DNA of 64,000 nt from Sporosarcina limicola (GTDB lineage Bacteria > Bacillota > Bacilli > Bacillales_A > Planococcaceae), in the NCBI RefSeq assembly GCF_014873855.1, contig NZ_JADBEL010000006.1, positions 67,058-131,057 on the forward strand. The letters run 5' to 3'. This document shows, one piece after another, positions 53,194 through 62,345 of the stretch. Positions within the stretch are counted from its first letter, which is position 1; the number at the start of each line of letters is the position of its first letter. Position numbers and translations under genes: made by a program. The notes below the pieces were generated by a model that had not been told where the DNA came from, did no database searches, and saw only the letters and a program-made list of their open reading frames with translations.

Positions 53194-54494
53194 CACGTCT
53201 GTTGATTAGCTAGTTTTTCCCAATAAAAACATAGAAAAAAGACACCCAATCTGATACGATGTAAAGCAACTAAACCAACATCGATATTCAGGAAGGGTGT
53301 CCTCAGGGAAGGATTGAACTGCATCCTTCCTTTATGAAACAGTTTAGCACAATTTCAAAGCTTTTATCTACCCTAATTTCACCAGAAGAATTGATGGAGC
53401 TTGTAGAAAAGCATCATTATGAAGATGTCGCACGCAAATTCCATGTTAAAGATCTTCTCGATTTCTTTGTAGCAGCTGCCCTTGAAAAATGGGCGGGTTT
53501 TCGGGATGGCACTGAGGTGATGGCATCCATCGGTCTGTCGCCTGCTAATTATTCGACCGTCAGCAAGAAGGCAGCTAACGTTCCCTATGAAATTTTCAAG
53601 GATCTTTTCCATCTGCTGATTCGTAAATGTAATCGAGCAAAACGCAGGACAAAAGTAGTGAAACAGGCGCTCCTTCTCGTGGATTCTACGACGATTACTG
53701 TCGGAAAAAACCGCTTACCTTGGGCGCCATTTCACGGCGAGCGATCCGGCATCAAACTGCATGTTGCCTACACTTCGGAAACCGGCATGCCACTTGAAGT
53801 AAAGGAAACGGGTGGGCTAAGTCACGATGGCCCAGCTGGCGAAAGCCTTGCAAACAAGGCTTTCATACTCGTCCAAGACCGTGCGTACGGTAAGCATGAT
53901 CGGTTCGATATGTTCAACAAATCCAATAAACAGAAGCAGAAACAGTACTTCGTCATTCGCCTTCGTGACAATGTTGAACTGCATCGACCGCATTCGCTTA
54001 ACAGGATGCAGCAGCCGGATTCGAATGTAGTCGGTGATGTGACGTGTCAGGTGGGGACGAAACAATCACGCACGATTGACCGTTATCGCGTTGTGACTTT
54101 CTGTGATCATGAAGGGCATGATATCCGTGTCGTTACGAATGTGATGGGCGTAAGCGCTGAAGAAATTGCCGAAATGTATAAGGCTAGGTGGGCCATCGAG
54201 TCTTTTTTCCATTGGATTAAAGGCTACTTGAATCTCCCCATTTTATTTGGAAACTCCAAAAACGCTGTATTTACGCAACTTTTTATCGCATTAAGCGTAT
54301 TTGTGTTACTAAAATGGTTTTTTGATCAAGTGAAAAAAGCAGTTAGAAAATCAATCTCTTTCCGTAGCTTCACCCGCAGTTTTTTAGTGCAGACATTAGC
54401 TGTGGAATGGCTAAGTGCGGTTGTCGATTTCCTATGTCGTTTGAGGGAATTCAGCGAAAGAGGTTTACCTATATTTGGTTAATCAACAGACGTG
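53194..54494 (+). mobile_element. Complete IS4-family insertion sequence
   Basis: Terminal inverted repeats CACGTCTGTTGATTA (53194-53208) and TAATCAACAGACGTG (54480-54494) are exact over 15 bp. Length 1301 bp with a single intact transposase gene. No obvious target duplication is seen in the flanks. Confidence 0.88.
53334..54482 (+). CDS. IS4-family transposase (IS4Bsu1-like)
   Basis: 382 residues. DDE domain: first Asp in LLVDSTTITVGKN (about 115), second in FILVQDRAYGKHDRFD (about 180), Glu in the Y(2)R(3)E(6)K-type signature YKARWAIESFFHWIKGYLNL (about 281-300). The frame is complete and the inverted repeats are intact, so the element may be mobile. Confidence 0.92.
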   Translation: MKQFSTISKLLSTLISPEELMELVEKHHYEDVARKFHVKDLLDFFVAAALEKWAGFRDGTEVMASIGLSPANYSTVSKKAANVPYEIFKDLFHLLIRKCNRAKRRTKVVKQALLLVDSTTITVGKNRLPWAPFHGERSGIKLHVAYTSETGMPLEVKETGGLSHDGPAGESLANKAFILVQDRAYGKHDRFDMFNKSNKQKQKQYFVIRLRDNVELHRPHSLNRMQQPDSNVVGDVTCQVGTKQSRTIDRYRVVTFCDHEGHDIRVVTNVMGVSAEEIAEMYKARWAIESFFHWIKGYLNLPILFGNSKNAVFTQLFIALSVFVLLKWFFDQVKKAVRKSISFRSFTRSFLVQTLAVEWLSAVVDFLCRLREFSERGLPIFG

Positions 54495-54530
54495 TTGCAT
54501 TTCTCTAAAAATGTGCGTATCATACTATCA

Positions 54531-54596
54531 GTACCCCTTGTTATGTTTTTTTGTTTTGTTAGTCCTTAACAATTAAAACATAATCCAAGGGGTATT
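54531..54596. other. Large hairpin before the recombinase gene
   Basis: TACCCCTTG-TTATGTTTT pairs with AAAACATAA-TC-CAAGGGGTA, then TTTTT. It could be a terminator for the IS or a structured site upstream of the recombinase fragment. Confidence 0.55.
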
Positions 54597-54637
54597 TTTA
54601 GTCTTTTTGCTAGAATTGACTAGTTATTTTTTTGCTC

Positions 54638-55204
54638 ATGCCTAAAGTTCAGCAGCAGTATGCGTCTCTCGCAAAAGTTGAATTTCAGGATGCGGAAATG
54701 TTTCGTCAGTTAGTGCTGGATAGTGGAAAAGCAAGAAATTATGCAATCGTAACTGTTCTAGCCTATGGGGGATTACGCATTTCAGAAACCCTCAATTTAA
54801 AAATGACCGACATTAACTTGGTATCCCGTGAAATACTTATTGTAGACGGGAAGGGCGATAAATCTAGGACCGTTTTTATGGGAGAGAAAGTGAAAATTGC
54901 CTTGCAGTCTTGGCTGCGGGAAAGGAAGGAGAAAGAAATAGATTGCGAATTCCTTTTCCCCAGCAATCGAAACAAAAGGTTGGATCGTACTGTCGTAAAT
55001 AGGTTGTTTAATACGTATTCGGCCAAGATTGGAAAAGATATAACTCCGCATGATCTTCGTCATTTCTTTTGCTCAAATGCGATTGAGAAGGGCATGAGTA
55101 TCCATGAAGTGGCTAATCAAGCCGGACATTCAAATATTCATACGACGTTGTTGTATACGAATCCTACGAAAAAAGAAATGTTGGAGAAGATGAATCGTCT
55201 TTGA
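54638..55204 (+). CDS. Tyrosine recombinase, catalytic domain only
   Basis: 188 residues. All catalytic residues are present: R in YGGLRISE, K in GKGDKSRT, HxxR in PHDLRHFF, H in QAGHSNIHTTLLY and the nucleophile Y in LLYTNP. The N-terminal SAM-like core-binding domain is missing, and the frame starts within a few codons of the catalytic domain. It is likely a truncated integrase, although small catalytic-domain-only invertases exist. No clear ribosome site precedes it. Confidence 0.7.
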   Translation: MPKVQQQYASLAKVEFQDAEMFRQLVLDSGKARNYAIVTVLAYGGLRISETLNLKMTDINLVSREILIVDGKGDKSRTVFMGEKVKIALQSWLRERKEKEIDCEFLFPSNRNKRLDRTVVNRLFNTYSAKIGKDITPHDLRHFFCSNAIEKGMSIHEVANQAGHSNIHTTLLYTNPTKKEMLEKMNRL

Positions 55205-55237
55205 CATCTCTATTAAAGTTATCAATAAAAGTGCGGC

Positions 55238-55277
55238 ATGAATTCAGAGTAGTTTGCTGCATAGGCACCCGAAACCG
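55238..55277. repeat. Dispersed 40-bp repeat, copy A
   Basis: ATGAATTCAGAGTAGTTTGC followed by TGCATAGGCACCCGAAACCG. Copy C is at 58680-58719 (about 35 of 40 identical), and a degenerate copy B at 56121-56155. This copy is 34 bp past the recombinase stop. Confidence 0.65.
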
Positions 55278-55330
55278 ACTAACTTTTCCTTGAACCGTGC
55301 ATACTTTTGCGGTAGGATGGTTATAGATAG

Positions 55331-55361
55331 TAAAAGAGAGAAGAGCGCGAACTCTCCTCTC
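55331..55361 (-). terminator. Terminator of the small-peptide transcript
   Basis: Minus strand GAGAGGAGAG / CTCTTCTCTC followed by TTTTACT. Confidence 0.7.
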
Positions 55362-55403
55362 CTGTAGCCTCTACCGTCCAGGTGGGTGGTTGCCAATTAA
55401 AAA

Positions 55404-55553
55404 TTACTTTTTGTTTCGAGAACCACCCTTGTGCTTGCGACGGCGAGGGGTGGTCTTCTTTTTGTTTAAAAAAGTTTTCTGAAAGAAATGCGCACTAATC
55501 GCACGCGTAATTCCCTTCAGGGCTTCTTTTAAAAACTCAAGAAATAGTTCCAT
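55404..55553 (-). CDS. Small amphipathic/basic peptide, candidate type I toxin
   Basis: 49 residues: an N-terminal hydrophobic-amphipathic helix (MELFLEFLKEALKGITRAIS) and a strongly basic tail (KKKTTPRRRKHKGGSRNKK). The ribosome site GGAAAGGAGGTGAT is very strong and partly enclosed in a hairpin CTTTCCGTAACTGGAAAG. The flanks can pair: GGTGGGTGGTTGCCA (55381-55395) downstream and TGGCAACCATCCACC (55590-55604) upstream match at 14 of 15. A terminator follows, and TTTTGA-N17-TAGAAT is a possible promoter. Architecture suggests a translation-controlled toxin; the function is not shown. Confidence 0.6.
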   Translation of the reverse strand: MELFLEFLKEALKGITRAISAHFFQKTFLNKKKTTPRRRKHKGGSRNKK

Positions 55554-55604
55554 GATTATCACCTCCTTTCCAGTTACGGAAAGGGTAAGTGGCAACCATC
55601 CACC

Positions 55605-56281
55605 CTTACAATCTCGGCTACTTTCCCATTCTATAAGATTCTATTTAAGATCAAAAGAGGACTATATGTTGATGTTATCCGAAGTCCTATTCACTTTAAT
55701 TGAAGTCGACGTCCGAAGAAGATGAGAGGAAATTAGAAATAAAAGGACATGGAAGAGGATCTTATTCCCAATTAAATGACGGATAATAGACGGTGCCGTC
55801 ATTTATTTTGAACGTAAGTCAATTTAGATGATTTAAATGTTAGCTAAAGGACGGATATGCGTTTTTAATGTCATTTCGGTCTAATTGAATGTAAAATGCC
55901 TTAAATTATTTTGTGCTTGCGTAACAATGATAACGGCAAAACCAAGTTCTTTCAGATTAATGTGATCTGAGCAGTATTTCTGAGGAAGTCAATTTAAATG
56001 TCCCTCAAATGTAAAAATGGCCCACCTTGGTCCGCATTGTGAAGAGGCGTAGTGGGTTCTGTTGATGTCATTATATCAATAAGTAATTGTACTGAGAAGG
56101 GATAAAATTTGTGTGTAACTTTGAATTCAGAACTTTGCTACATAAGCACCCAAAAATTCATATTAAAAATGTGTGAATCCTTTTCTCATAGTGATATTGT
56201 AAACTATAGAGAAGGGTTTTCAGTGATTTAAGCGAATGAATCAAATAAGCATAATTGATTTAAAGAAAGAAGGGGAAACCG
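55605..56281. other. Intergenic region with a degenerate repeat
   Basis: About 680 bp without a supportable gene. It contains the degenerate repeat copy B (56121-56155, TTGAATTCAGAACTTTGCTACATAAGCACCC). The sequence is low in coding signal on both strands. Confidence 0.45.
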
Positions 56282-57750
56282 TTGTTCAAAGTACCAAACT
56301 TTGAAAGCATGACGATTGAGGATGTATTGGCACTACCAGAAAGTCAGTACTTCGAACGAAAGTCAGCTGAGTTGAAAGCAGGCAAGCTTAATAGTCCACT
56401 TATAGCTATGGACAATGCACAGATGGCGGGATCATTGCTATTGGGGTGAGTGATGGAAGAGTCGAAGGTATTAAAGCCCAAGGAAATGTGAAAATCAATG
56501 ATTATATCCAATGTAAAGTAACACACTGCATTCCTAATGTAAGGGCAAAAGAACGCTTTTTATCAGTCGTAAATGATAAAGGGCAAGAGGATCAAATACT
56601 GCTTATTCAAGTCGATGCTTCGCCTAATACTGTACACAAAACTGCAAGCGATGAAGTGTATCTTAGAATCGGAGATGAAAGCATTCGGCTTAATCACGAA
56701 CAACGTTTAAACCTCGAATACGATAAAGTTGAACGGTCATTTGAAGATCAAATTGTAGAGAATTGTCGCATCGAGGATTTAGATGAGGATGTTTTACATC
56801 TCTATAAAAAGGCGGTTGGGTATGAAGGTGAGGATCTATATCAGCCTTTATATGCACGCGGTTTTATTCACCCTACAACAGATGGCGTAATGCAAGTAAC
56901 AGCAGCAGTACTTCTTTTTGCGAAATATCCAATCCGATTTTTCCCCAATTCACGTATTCGTTTCTTTCGATGCGAGGGTGGAAGTGAGGAAGTAGGCACA
57001 TCCATGAATATTGTCAAACAACATACGATTGAGGGACCTCTACCCGTTATGTTGCAGCAGGCGAAAAAATTTCTTTCATCACAATTACGGGATTTTACTA
57101 GTTTGAATCCAATGACAGGAAAATTCAATTCTGTACCGGAATACCCTGAATTTGCATGGCTTGAAGGTGTGGTAAATGCGGTTACCCATAGGTCGTACAA
57201 TATCTATGGTGACGATATTAAAGTGAAAATGTTTGATGATCGACTTGAAATAAGTAGTCCAGGACGTTTTCCACACATTGTTAATCGGGAAAATATTAAA
57301 CAAGTTCGTTACTCCCGAAATTCTAGCGTTGCAAGGGCATTGACGGATTTAGGGTGGGTAAGGGAGCTTGGCGAAGGTGTAAAAAGAATGTACAAAGAGA
57401 TGGAAGATTTATTTCTTGACGACCCCGAATATTTAGAGACAGAAGGTTCGATTGTTCTAACCCTTAAAAATAATATCGTAATGCGCCGTATAAGACGAGA
57501 GGAACGTATTAGTTCGCTAATTTCTCCTAAATGGGATGGTTTAAATGATTACGAAAAGAAAGCAATCGAATATACGTACAGTAAAGGTTCGATTACAACT
57601 GTGCAGCTACATCAATTTACAGGGCGAAGTAAAAACTTCAGCTTAGGGATATTGAGAAGTTTGTGTGAGAAGGATATATTGGCGTTAAATAGCACTTCAT
57701 CCACCGATCCAAATCAGCATTATATTTTAAAAGGTACTAGAAATGAGTAA
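56282..57750 (+). pseudogene. AlbA_2/Schlafen-type ATP-binding protein, frameshifted
   Basis: TTG start at 56282 after GAAGGGG. The first frame gives ESQYFERKSAELKAGKLNSPLIAM and stops at 56448. From about 56423 another frame continues DGGIIAIGVSDGRVEG through to 57750. The expected AMANADGGIIAIG is broken by about two extra bases (AATGCA-CA-GAT). The protein otherwise has the divergent AlbA_2 DNA-binding domain, an ATPase-like region with EGVVNAVTHRSY (about 240) and LGEGVKRMY, and a C-terminal winged helix (about 475 residues in total). Relatives act as regulators or defence proteins. Confidence 0.75.
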
Positions 57751-57937
57751 ATAGTTATAACATTTTTTAAAACCCTAATAATGGATTAATCTTCAGGAAC
57801 CAGGTTGAAGTAGGTTTGAATAACATAAATCGAAGGCCTTTAATTAAATGGCTTTCTTTCTCGCACTTGCTGGTATCTTTATCTGCAAGTAGTGGCTCAA
57901 AACTCCGTTCAACTGGTTCATTCCGTACGCAATACTT

Positions 57938-58420
57938 AGTCAAATAGTCGTTTTAAAGTACGGAGCTCCGCAATTTGTCAATCGAGCTTCTCGCGGAACA
58001 GGTTGAGCTTCGCATGGAAAAACGATAAAAGTCTGGTCAAACAGCCGTTTTAAGTCCCAAGCTTCGCAATTTGACTATCGAGCTTCTCACGGAACAGGTT
58101 GAGCTTCGCATGGAAAACCAATAAAGGTTTAGTCAAATAGTCGTTTTAAGTCCTAAGCTTCGCAATTTAGCTGTCAAGCTTCTCACGGAGCAGGTTGAGC
58201 TTCGCACGAAAAATCAATAAAAACCTAGTCAAACGGCTGTTTTAAGTCCTGAGCCTCGCATTTCAGCAATCGAACCTCCTACGAAGCAAGTTGAGCCTCG
58301 TACGAAAAATCGGAAAATGGTTTAGTTAAACAATCGTTTTAAGTTCCAAGCTTCGCATGCAATTTGACCATTGAGCTTCTCACGGAGCGGGTTAAGCTTC
58401 GCACGAATACAGGTACTCAT
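57938..58420. repeat. Tandem repeat, five units of 96-97 bp
   Basis: Units begin AGTCAAAYAG or similar at 57938, 58034, 58131, 58227 and 58324. Each contains CGTTTTAAGT and two or three AGCTTC words about 21 bp apart (AGCTTCGCA, AGCTTCTCACGGA, AGCTTCGCA). Unit four has drifted to GCCTCG. A sixth partial unit lies at 59045-59138. No open frame spans the array. Confidence 0.85.
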
Positions 58421-58678
58421 AATATTTATCCGATATTTTTGCGATGTTATTCTGATTTTGTTAAAATAAATGCATATCCAATTATTTCTCAGTCATCTTA
58501 ACTACTGGTGAAAGTCACTATACTTTTTGCATATGCAGTAAAAGATCCGACACAAATTTTCAGCCTTTGTATTCGGCGTTAATAAATTGCTTTTGCATGG
58601 ACTAATAAAATCGGTTTTTCCTAATCAGGAGAGATCGTTTTTTGCATTCAAAAAGACAGGGAAGGGAGTTGGAAATGG
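58409..58678. repeat. Long direct repeat, left copy
   Basis: From ACAGGTACTCATAATA to GGGAGTTGGAAATGG. It matches 59139-59473 along its whole length, e.g. TTTTTGCGATGTTATTCT, CTTAACTACTGGTGAAAGTC and CCTAATCAGGAGAGATCG. The right copy has two extra segments of about 30 bp. Confidence 0.85.
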
Positions 58679-58679
58679 T

Positions 58680-58719
58680 ATGAATTCAGAGTAGTTTGCT
58701 ACATAGGTATCCGAAACTG
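58680..58719. repeat. Dispersed 40-bp repeat, copy C
   Basis: ATGAATTCAGAGTAGTTTGC then TACATAGGTATCCGAAACTG. It begins directly after the left copy of the long direct repeat. Confidence 0.65.
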
Positions 58720-58811
58720 TAGTACAACAATAAGGTTTACTTCAGTAAAATAAGGTATATTATAATTGTTGAATAGATTCTCTTTAAAGACAAGAAAAGT
58801 AGGTGAACAAT

Positions 58812-58961
58812 GTGGGGAAATATCAATTGGATAACAAAGGTAAGGCAGCTGTGAAAAATTATCATGAAAAAAACAAGCCTGCCAAATTTGATAAAAAGCA
58901 GCAACTTGAAAAAATACGTGCGGAGTATTTGGAAAAGAAGCAAAAACAAACAGATAAATAA
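58812..58961 (+). CDS. Small basic, charged protein
   Basis: 49 residues: MGKYQLDNKGKAAVKNYHEKNKPAKFDKKQQLEKIRAEYLEKKQKQTDK. AAGTAGG lies about 8 bp upstream of GTG 58812. The composition is coding-like and helical, similar to small Bacillales proteins of unknown role. It lies between the two copies of the long direct repeat, so it may be cargo of whatever duplicated that block. Confidence 0.55.
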   Translation: MGKYQLDNKGKAAVKNYHEKNKPAKFDKKQQLEKIRAEYLEKKQKQTDK

Positions 58962-59138
58962 AAGGATATATCTTCGGAATTATCAAAAATAGACGAATGG
59001 CAAAAGGCTATTTTAGAATTAGTGTCGATATAACACCTGTTTAAGTGCCGAGCCTTGTACGGAAAACCAATAAAGGTTTAGTCAAACAGCCGTTTTAAGT
59101 CCCGAGCTTCGCAATTTAGCTATCGAGCTTCTCATGGA

Positions 59139-59473
59139 TACAGGTGCTCATAATAGTATTCCGGTATTTTTGCGATGTTATTCTATTTTTGTTAGAATAA
59201 ACACATATCCAATTATTTCACAGTCACCTTAACTACTGGTGAAAGTCGTTACACTTTTTGCGTATGCAGAAAGAGATCCGGCACAAATTTACAGCCTTTG
59301 TATTCCTTGTTTAAAGGAGAAGTTAGGTAGACGTATTCGGCGTCAATGAATTGCTTTTGCAAAAAAAGAGAGACTTACGCATTTTGCGTGAACTATTAAA
59401 ATCGGTTTTTCCTAATCAGGAGAGATCGATTTTTTGCATTCAAAAAGACAACAGGGAAGGGAGTTGGAAATGG
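59139..59473. repeat. Long direct repeat, right copy
   Basis: Counterpart of 58409-58678, preceded by a partial unit of the 96-bp tandem repeat. Insertions relative to the left copy are CCTTGTTTAAAGGAGAAGTT... near 59310 and AAAAAAAGAGAGACTTACGC... near 59362. Confidence 0.85.
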
Positions 59474-59715
59474 ATTTACTATAAAGAAAAAATTGAGTTA
59501 TTTTAAAACGCATTTACTTGGCAATCGCTAGGTAAAAATGCGTTTCGTAATTATTTGAAGTAAATATTGATCATTTGTATTAAAGTTTGATTAAAAATAA
59601 ACCGAACAGTATGATATCTGTATGAGGTTATTTCTTACTTTTCAGAAGAATAAATGATGATTATGAAAGCGATGAATGAATATTGGGTATCAAATTAATT
59701 TAGTGAGCCAGGTAA

Positions 59716-59987
59716 ATGAAAAAGATGGAATTGTTTGATGTTGTTAATTGGAAGAGTTTATTAGAGTGATTAATATATTGGAATATTGGAGATTTTTTTG
59801 CAATTGATAAATGTGATACAAGGTAACGCTTAAGCAATACTTTGATACGAAGAGATTTGTGTTTTCAAATGGTGCTATGAAGTGGTCGGAAAATGTGACT
59901 GCTGAAATTGAGCTGTTTTCTAATATAGAAGTTAGCGTAATGGATGTAGAGCGCGAATGGGTGGTAAGAAACATAGAAATGATCTAG
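59716..59987 (+). pseudogene. Remnant of an unknown gene
   Basis: Begins MKKMELFDVVNWKSLLE at 59716 and stops. After broken frames the last 50 codons read as clear protein (QYFDTKRFVFSNGAMKWSENV...EVSVMDVEREWVVRNIEMI) to TAG at 59985. At least two lesions separate the ends. Not recognised. It directly precedes the DUF6414 gene. Confidence 0.45.
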
Positions 59988-60034
59988 TAATATTATAAAT
60001 AAAATAACAACAATTCAGAAAAGGGTGAATGGAT

Positions 60035-60805
60035 ATGCAAAAGGTGATTTATTTTGATGAGGGATCTGCTACAGATATTTTACAAATAGAATATGGAGGT
60101 GAGCTCATTTCAGTTGATGAAAAAAAAGGAACGGTTCATTTTGGTGGTAAAACAGAAGGTTCAGCGGAAGTAGGAGCGGGTACAAATTTCTTTACAGCAA
60201 TTAAGGCAGCTTTTAGTGTGAAATTAAGTGTAGATACTGCAAGTGCCAGTGATTCACTTGTCACTAAAACTATTTCAAATACTATTCTAGCTGATTTCTA
60301 TAAACTGAGTAGTAAATTAAAAGAAGAACAAAAACTACATATATTTGAGGATTTTCATATTCGTCCTATTAAAAATTCATTTGCATTTATAAAAATGATC
60401 ACTCCGTATATGAAAATTATTAAAGAAGATTCTCCTCTTATGGTAGAAATGCAAGACTTCGATATTCATAACTTCGATGAGATATTAGAAAACGCCAAAG
60501 GGTATTACGAACTATTGGCATATAAAGATGATATTAAAGTTATTCTAAGGTTTAATATTAATACATTTAAGAATGCATATAGCTTGATGGATTTGCCTAA
60601 AATGAAGCTTCATTATTATGGGATAGAAGTAGGAGAAGCAAAAGAAATAGATCTAAGTGTTGAAAGTGAAATGGACGTTGATGGGCAAACTGCTCGTCTT
60701 TCAGCGAGCGAAGTATTGGGAAATGATGATGGCCCTGGTCAAGATAGTGACTACTTAAAAGTATATGATGTAATTCTTGCTGGCGTGGAGGCGAAGAGTA
60801 ATTGA
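60035..60805 (+). CDS. dolA: DUF6414 protein, candidate Dodola component DolA
   Basis: 256 residues. The N-terminus MQKVIYFDEGSATDILQI is the hallmark opening of DUF6414 proteins, followed by GKTEGSAEVGAGTNFF and a helical region with VTKTISNTILADFYKLS. No catalytic motif is visible. In the Dodola anti-phage system (Millman et al. 2022) a DUF6414 protein, DolA, is paired with a ClpB-like ATPase, DolB, and that arrangement is seen here with a 4-bp overlap. ATG 60035 has AAGGG 9 bp upstream, better than ATG 60029. The naming rests on domain content and order. Confidence 0.75.
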   Translation: MQKVIYFDEGSATDILQIEYGGELISVDEKKGTVHFGGKTEGSAEVGAGTNFFTAIKAAFSVKLSVDTASASDSLVTKTISNTILADFYKLSSKLKEEQKLHIFEDFHIRPIKNSFAFIKMITPYMKIIKEDSPLMVEMQDFDIHNFDEILENAKGYYELLAYKDDIKVILRFNINTFKNAYSLMDLPKMKLHYYGIEVGEAKEIDLSVESEMDVDGQTARLSASEVLGNDDGPGQDSDYLKVYDVILAGVEAKSN

Positions 60806-61887
60806 AATTTAAAATAATTAATGGTCCTAAAAGAGAATTTGATAAAAGGGTCCCCACTGAAAATGTTATAACACTTTCGAATTTAGTGAGATCACTAGAC
60901 CCAAAAGAAACATTTCTTTCAGATGCTTATAGTGATTGTTATACATTAGCTATATATTCGGACGAGTATTCAGGTGTTGCAGACTTTTTCATTGAAGGTT
61001 TCTTAATCTATAGTTTATTATTCGCTAAAAAATTTGGGTATGAAGAGGTGTTGCTACATAACCCACCAGCGAAAATCTTACACCAACTTCAAGCTTCGCA
61101 GACTGAGCTAGAAATTTCTGTAGTTAACTATAGGTACCCTAAATTAAATTTGGGGCATTTAAGAGCTATAAAACAGGATTTCGATAATATTATTTACGGA
61201 CAATCTAATGTTAAAAATGAACTTTTAGCATCGTTATATAGTATGACAAACAAAGGTGTACACAAACCAACAGTAGTTATGCTATACGGCCCTACCGGTG
61301 TGGGGAAAACAGAGACTGCCAAATTTGTAAGTAAGGTCGTTAATTCAAAGAAAAAATTGTTTCGAAAACAGCTATCAATGTTTCATAATGAAAACTTTAT
61401 GAATTATATCTTTGGCGATAAGAGTAATTCCTTTGCCAAAGATTTATTAGATAGAGAAACAAATATCATTTTGTTAGATGAGTTTGATAAAGCTCACCCA
61501 ATGTTTTATAGTGCATTTTATCAATTATTTGATGAGGGAGTGTATACGGATAAGTTCTATGAGCTGAATTTAGAAAACACAATTATTTTTTGTACTTCAA
61601 ATTATCAAAGTGAAAAAGAGATAAAGAAAAATTTGGGTGCTCCTATTTACTCACGTTTCGATAACTTTATTAGATTTGAAGGGCTCTCTACTGATGCCAA
61701 AGAAGCAATTATAGAAAGAGTTTATGAAGAGGAACTAGCTAAATTCAATAAAAATGATCAAAGAGAAATTGTAGAGCTTGAGATAAAAAACAAACTTAAA
61801 AGTAAAATTAAATCATTAAATAATGCGAGGGAAATTAGGAAGATTATGATACAAACGATGTCGTATCCCCTTATAAATAAGCTCTAA
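60802..61887 (+). CDS. dolB: ClpB-like AAA+ ATPase, candidate Dodola component DolB
   Basis: 361 residues. An N-terminal domain of about 125 residues without known motifs precedes one AAA_2 module: Walker A GPTGVGKT (163-170), Walker B IILLDEFDKA (222-231), sensor 1 at N267 (FCTSN), arginine finger R285 (IYSRFDNF), sensor 2 R343 (NAREIRK). It lacks the M domain and second ATPase module of true ClpB (about 860 residues). TTG start overlaps the dolA stop by 4 bp, with GGAGG upstream. It probably forms a ring that remodels a phage or host target together with DolA. Confidence 0.78.
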   Translation: MKFKIINGPKREFDKRVPTENVITLSNLVRSLDPKETFLSDAYSDCYTLAIYSDEYSGVADFFIEGFLIYSLLFAKKFGYEEVLLHNPPAKILHQLQASQTELEISVVNYRYPKLNLGHLRAIKQDFDNIIYGQSNVKNELLASLYSMTNKGVHKPTVVMLYGPTGVGKTETAKFVSKVVNSKKKLFRKQLSMFHNENFMNYIFGDKSNSFAKDLLDRETNIILLDEFDKAHPMFYSAFYQLFDEGVYTDKFYELNLENTIIFCTSNYQSEKEIKKNLGAPIYSRFDNFIRFEGLSTDAKEAIIERVYEEELAKFNKNDQREIVELEIKNKLKSKIKSLNNAREIRKIMIQTMSYPLINKL

Positions 61888-62068
61888 ATTTTAATGAAAA
61901 TAGGAGCTAACGACGTGAAATTGGAAAATGTAATTGGTAGAATAAATTGACTATGATATACACTGAAGCAAATAGATAAGTTGAAAGGGTTATCGACCGA
62001 TTAATATTTTTTGATTATTCTATTTGAAACCTCTAAAATAGAATCTACTAAGCGACGGGGTGGTAGCT

Positions 62069-62269
62069 ATGGCGAGGATAATAACTTTCAAAACAAGACA
62101 GCAGCTGGAAACAGAAAAGGTAGCAAAAGTTATACGTGAGTGGGAAGCTCACTTGGAATGGGAAGAAGCAAATTGGCACCATGTAATTGAAAAGGAAATT
62201 GAAGAAGAGCAAGGACTATCGCTTGAGGAAATCGAATGGTTGAAAGAATGGGTAAAAAAAGATAGTTAA
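62069..62269 (+). CDS. Small acidic helical protein
   Basis: 66 residues, rich in E, K and W (EWEAHLEWEEANWHHVIEKEIEEEQGLSLEEIEWLKEW). GGGGTGG lies about 5-8 bp before ATG 62069. No known family. It follows dolB by 180 bp and could be an accessory or an unrelated small gene. Confidence 0.55.
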   Translation: MARIITFKTRQQLETEKVAKVIREWEAHLEWEEANWHHVIEKEIEEEQGLSLEEIEWLKEWVKKDS

Positions 62270-62345
62270 TTTTGGATGACGAAAAAAGAGAATTGAATAG
62301 TGTCCAAAACGTATTCCCAATCTAAACTGGTATGTCAACACTAAA

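Noticed and set aside
57938..58420. Possible CRISPR array (five regularly spaced GTTTTAAGT-containing units)
   Set aside because: The whole 96-97 bp unit is repeated, not just a short repeat with unique spacers; units drift along their full length and no cas gene is nearby.
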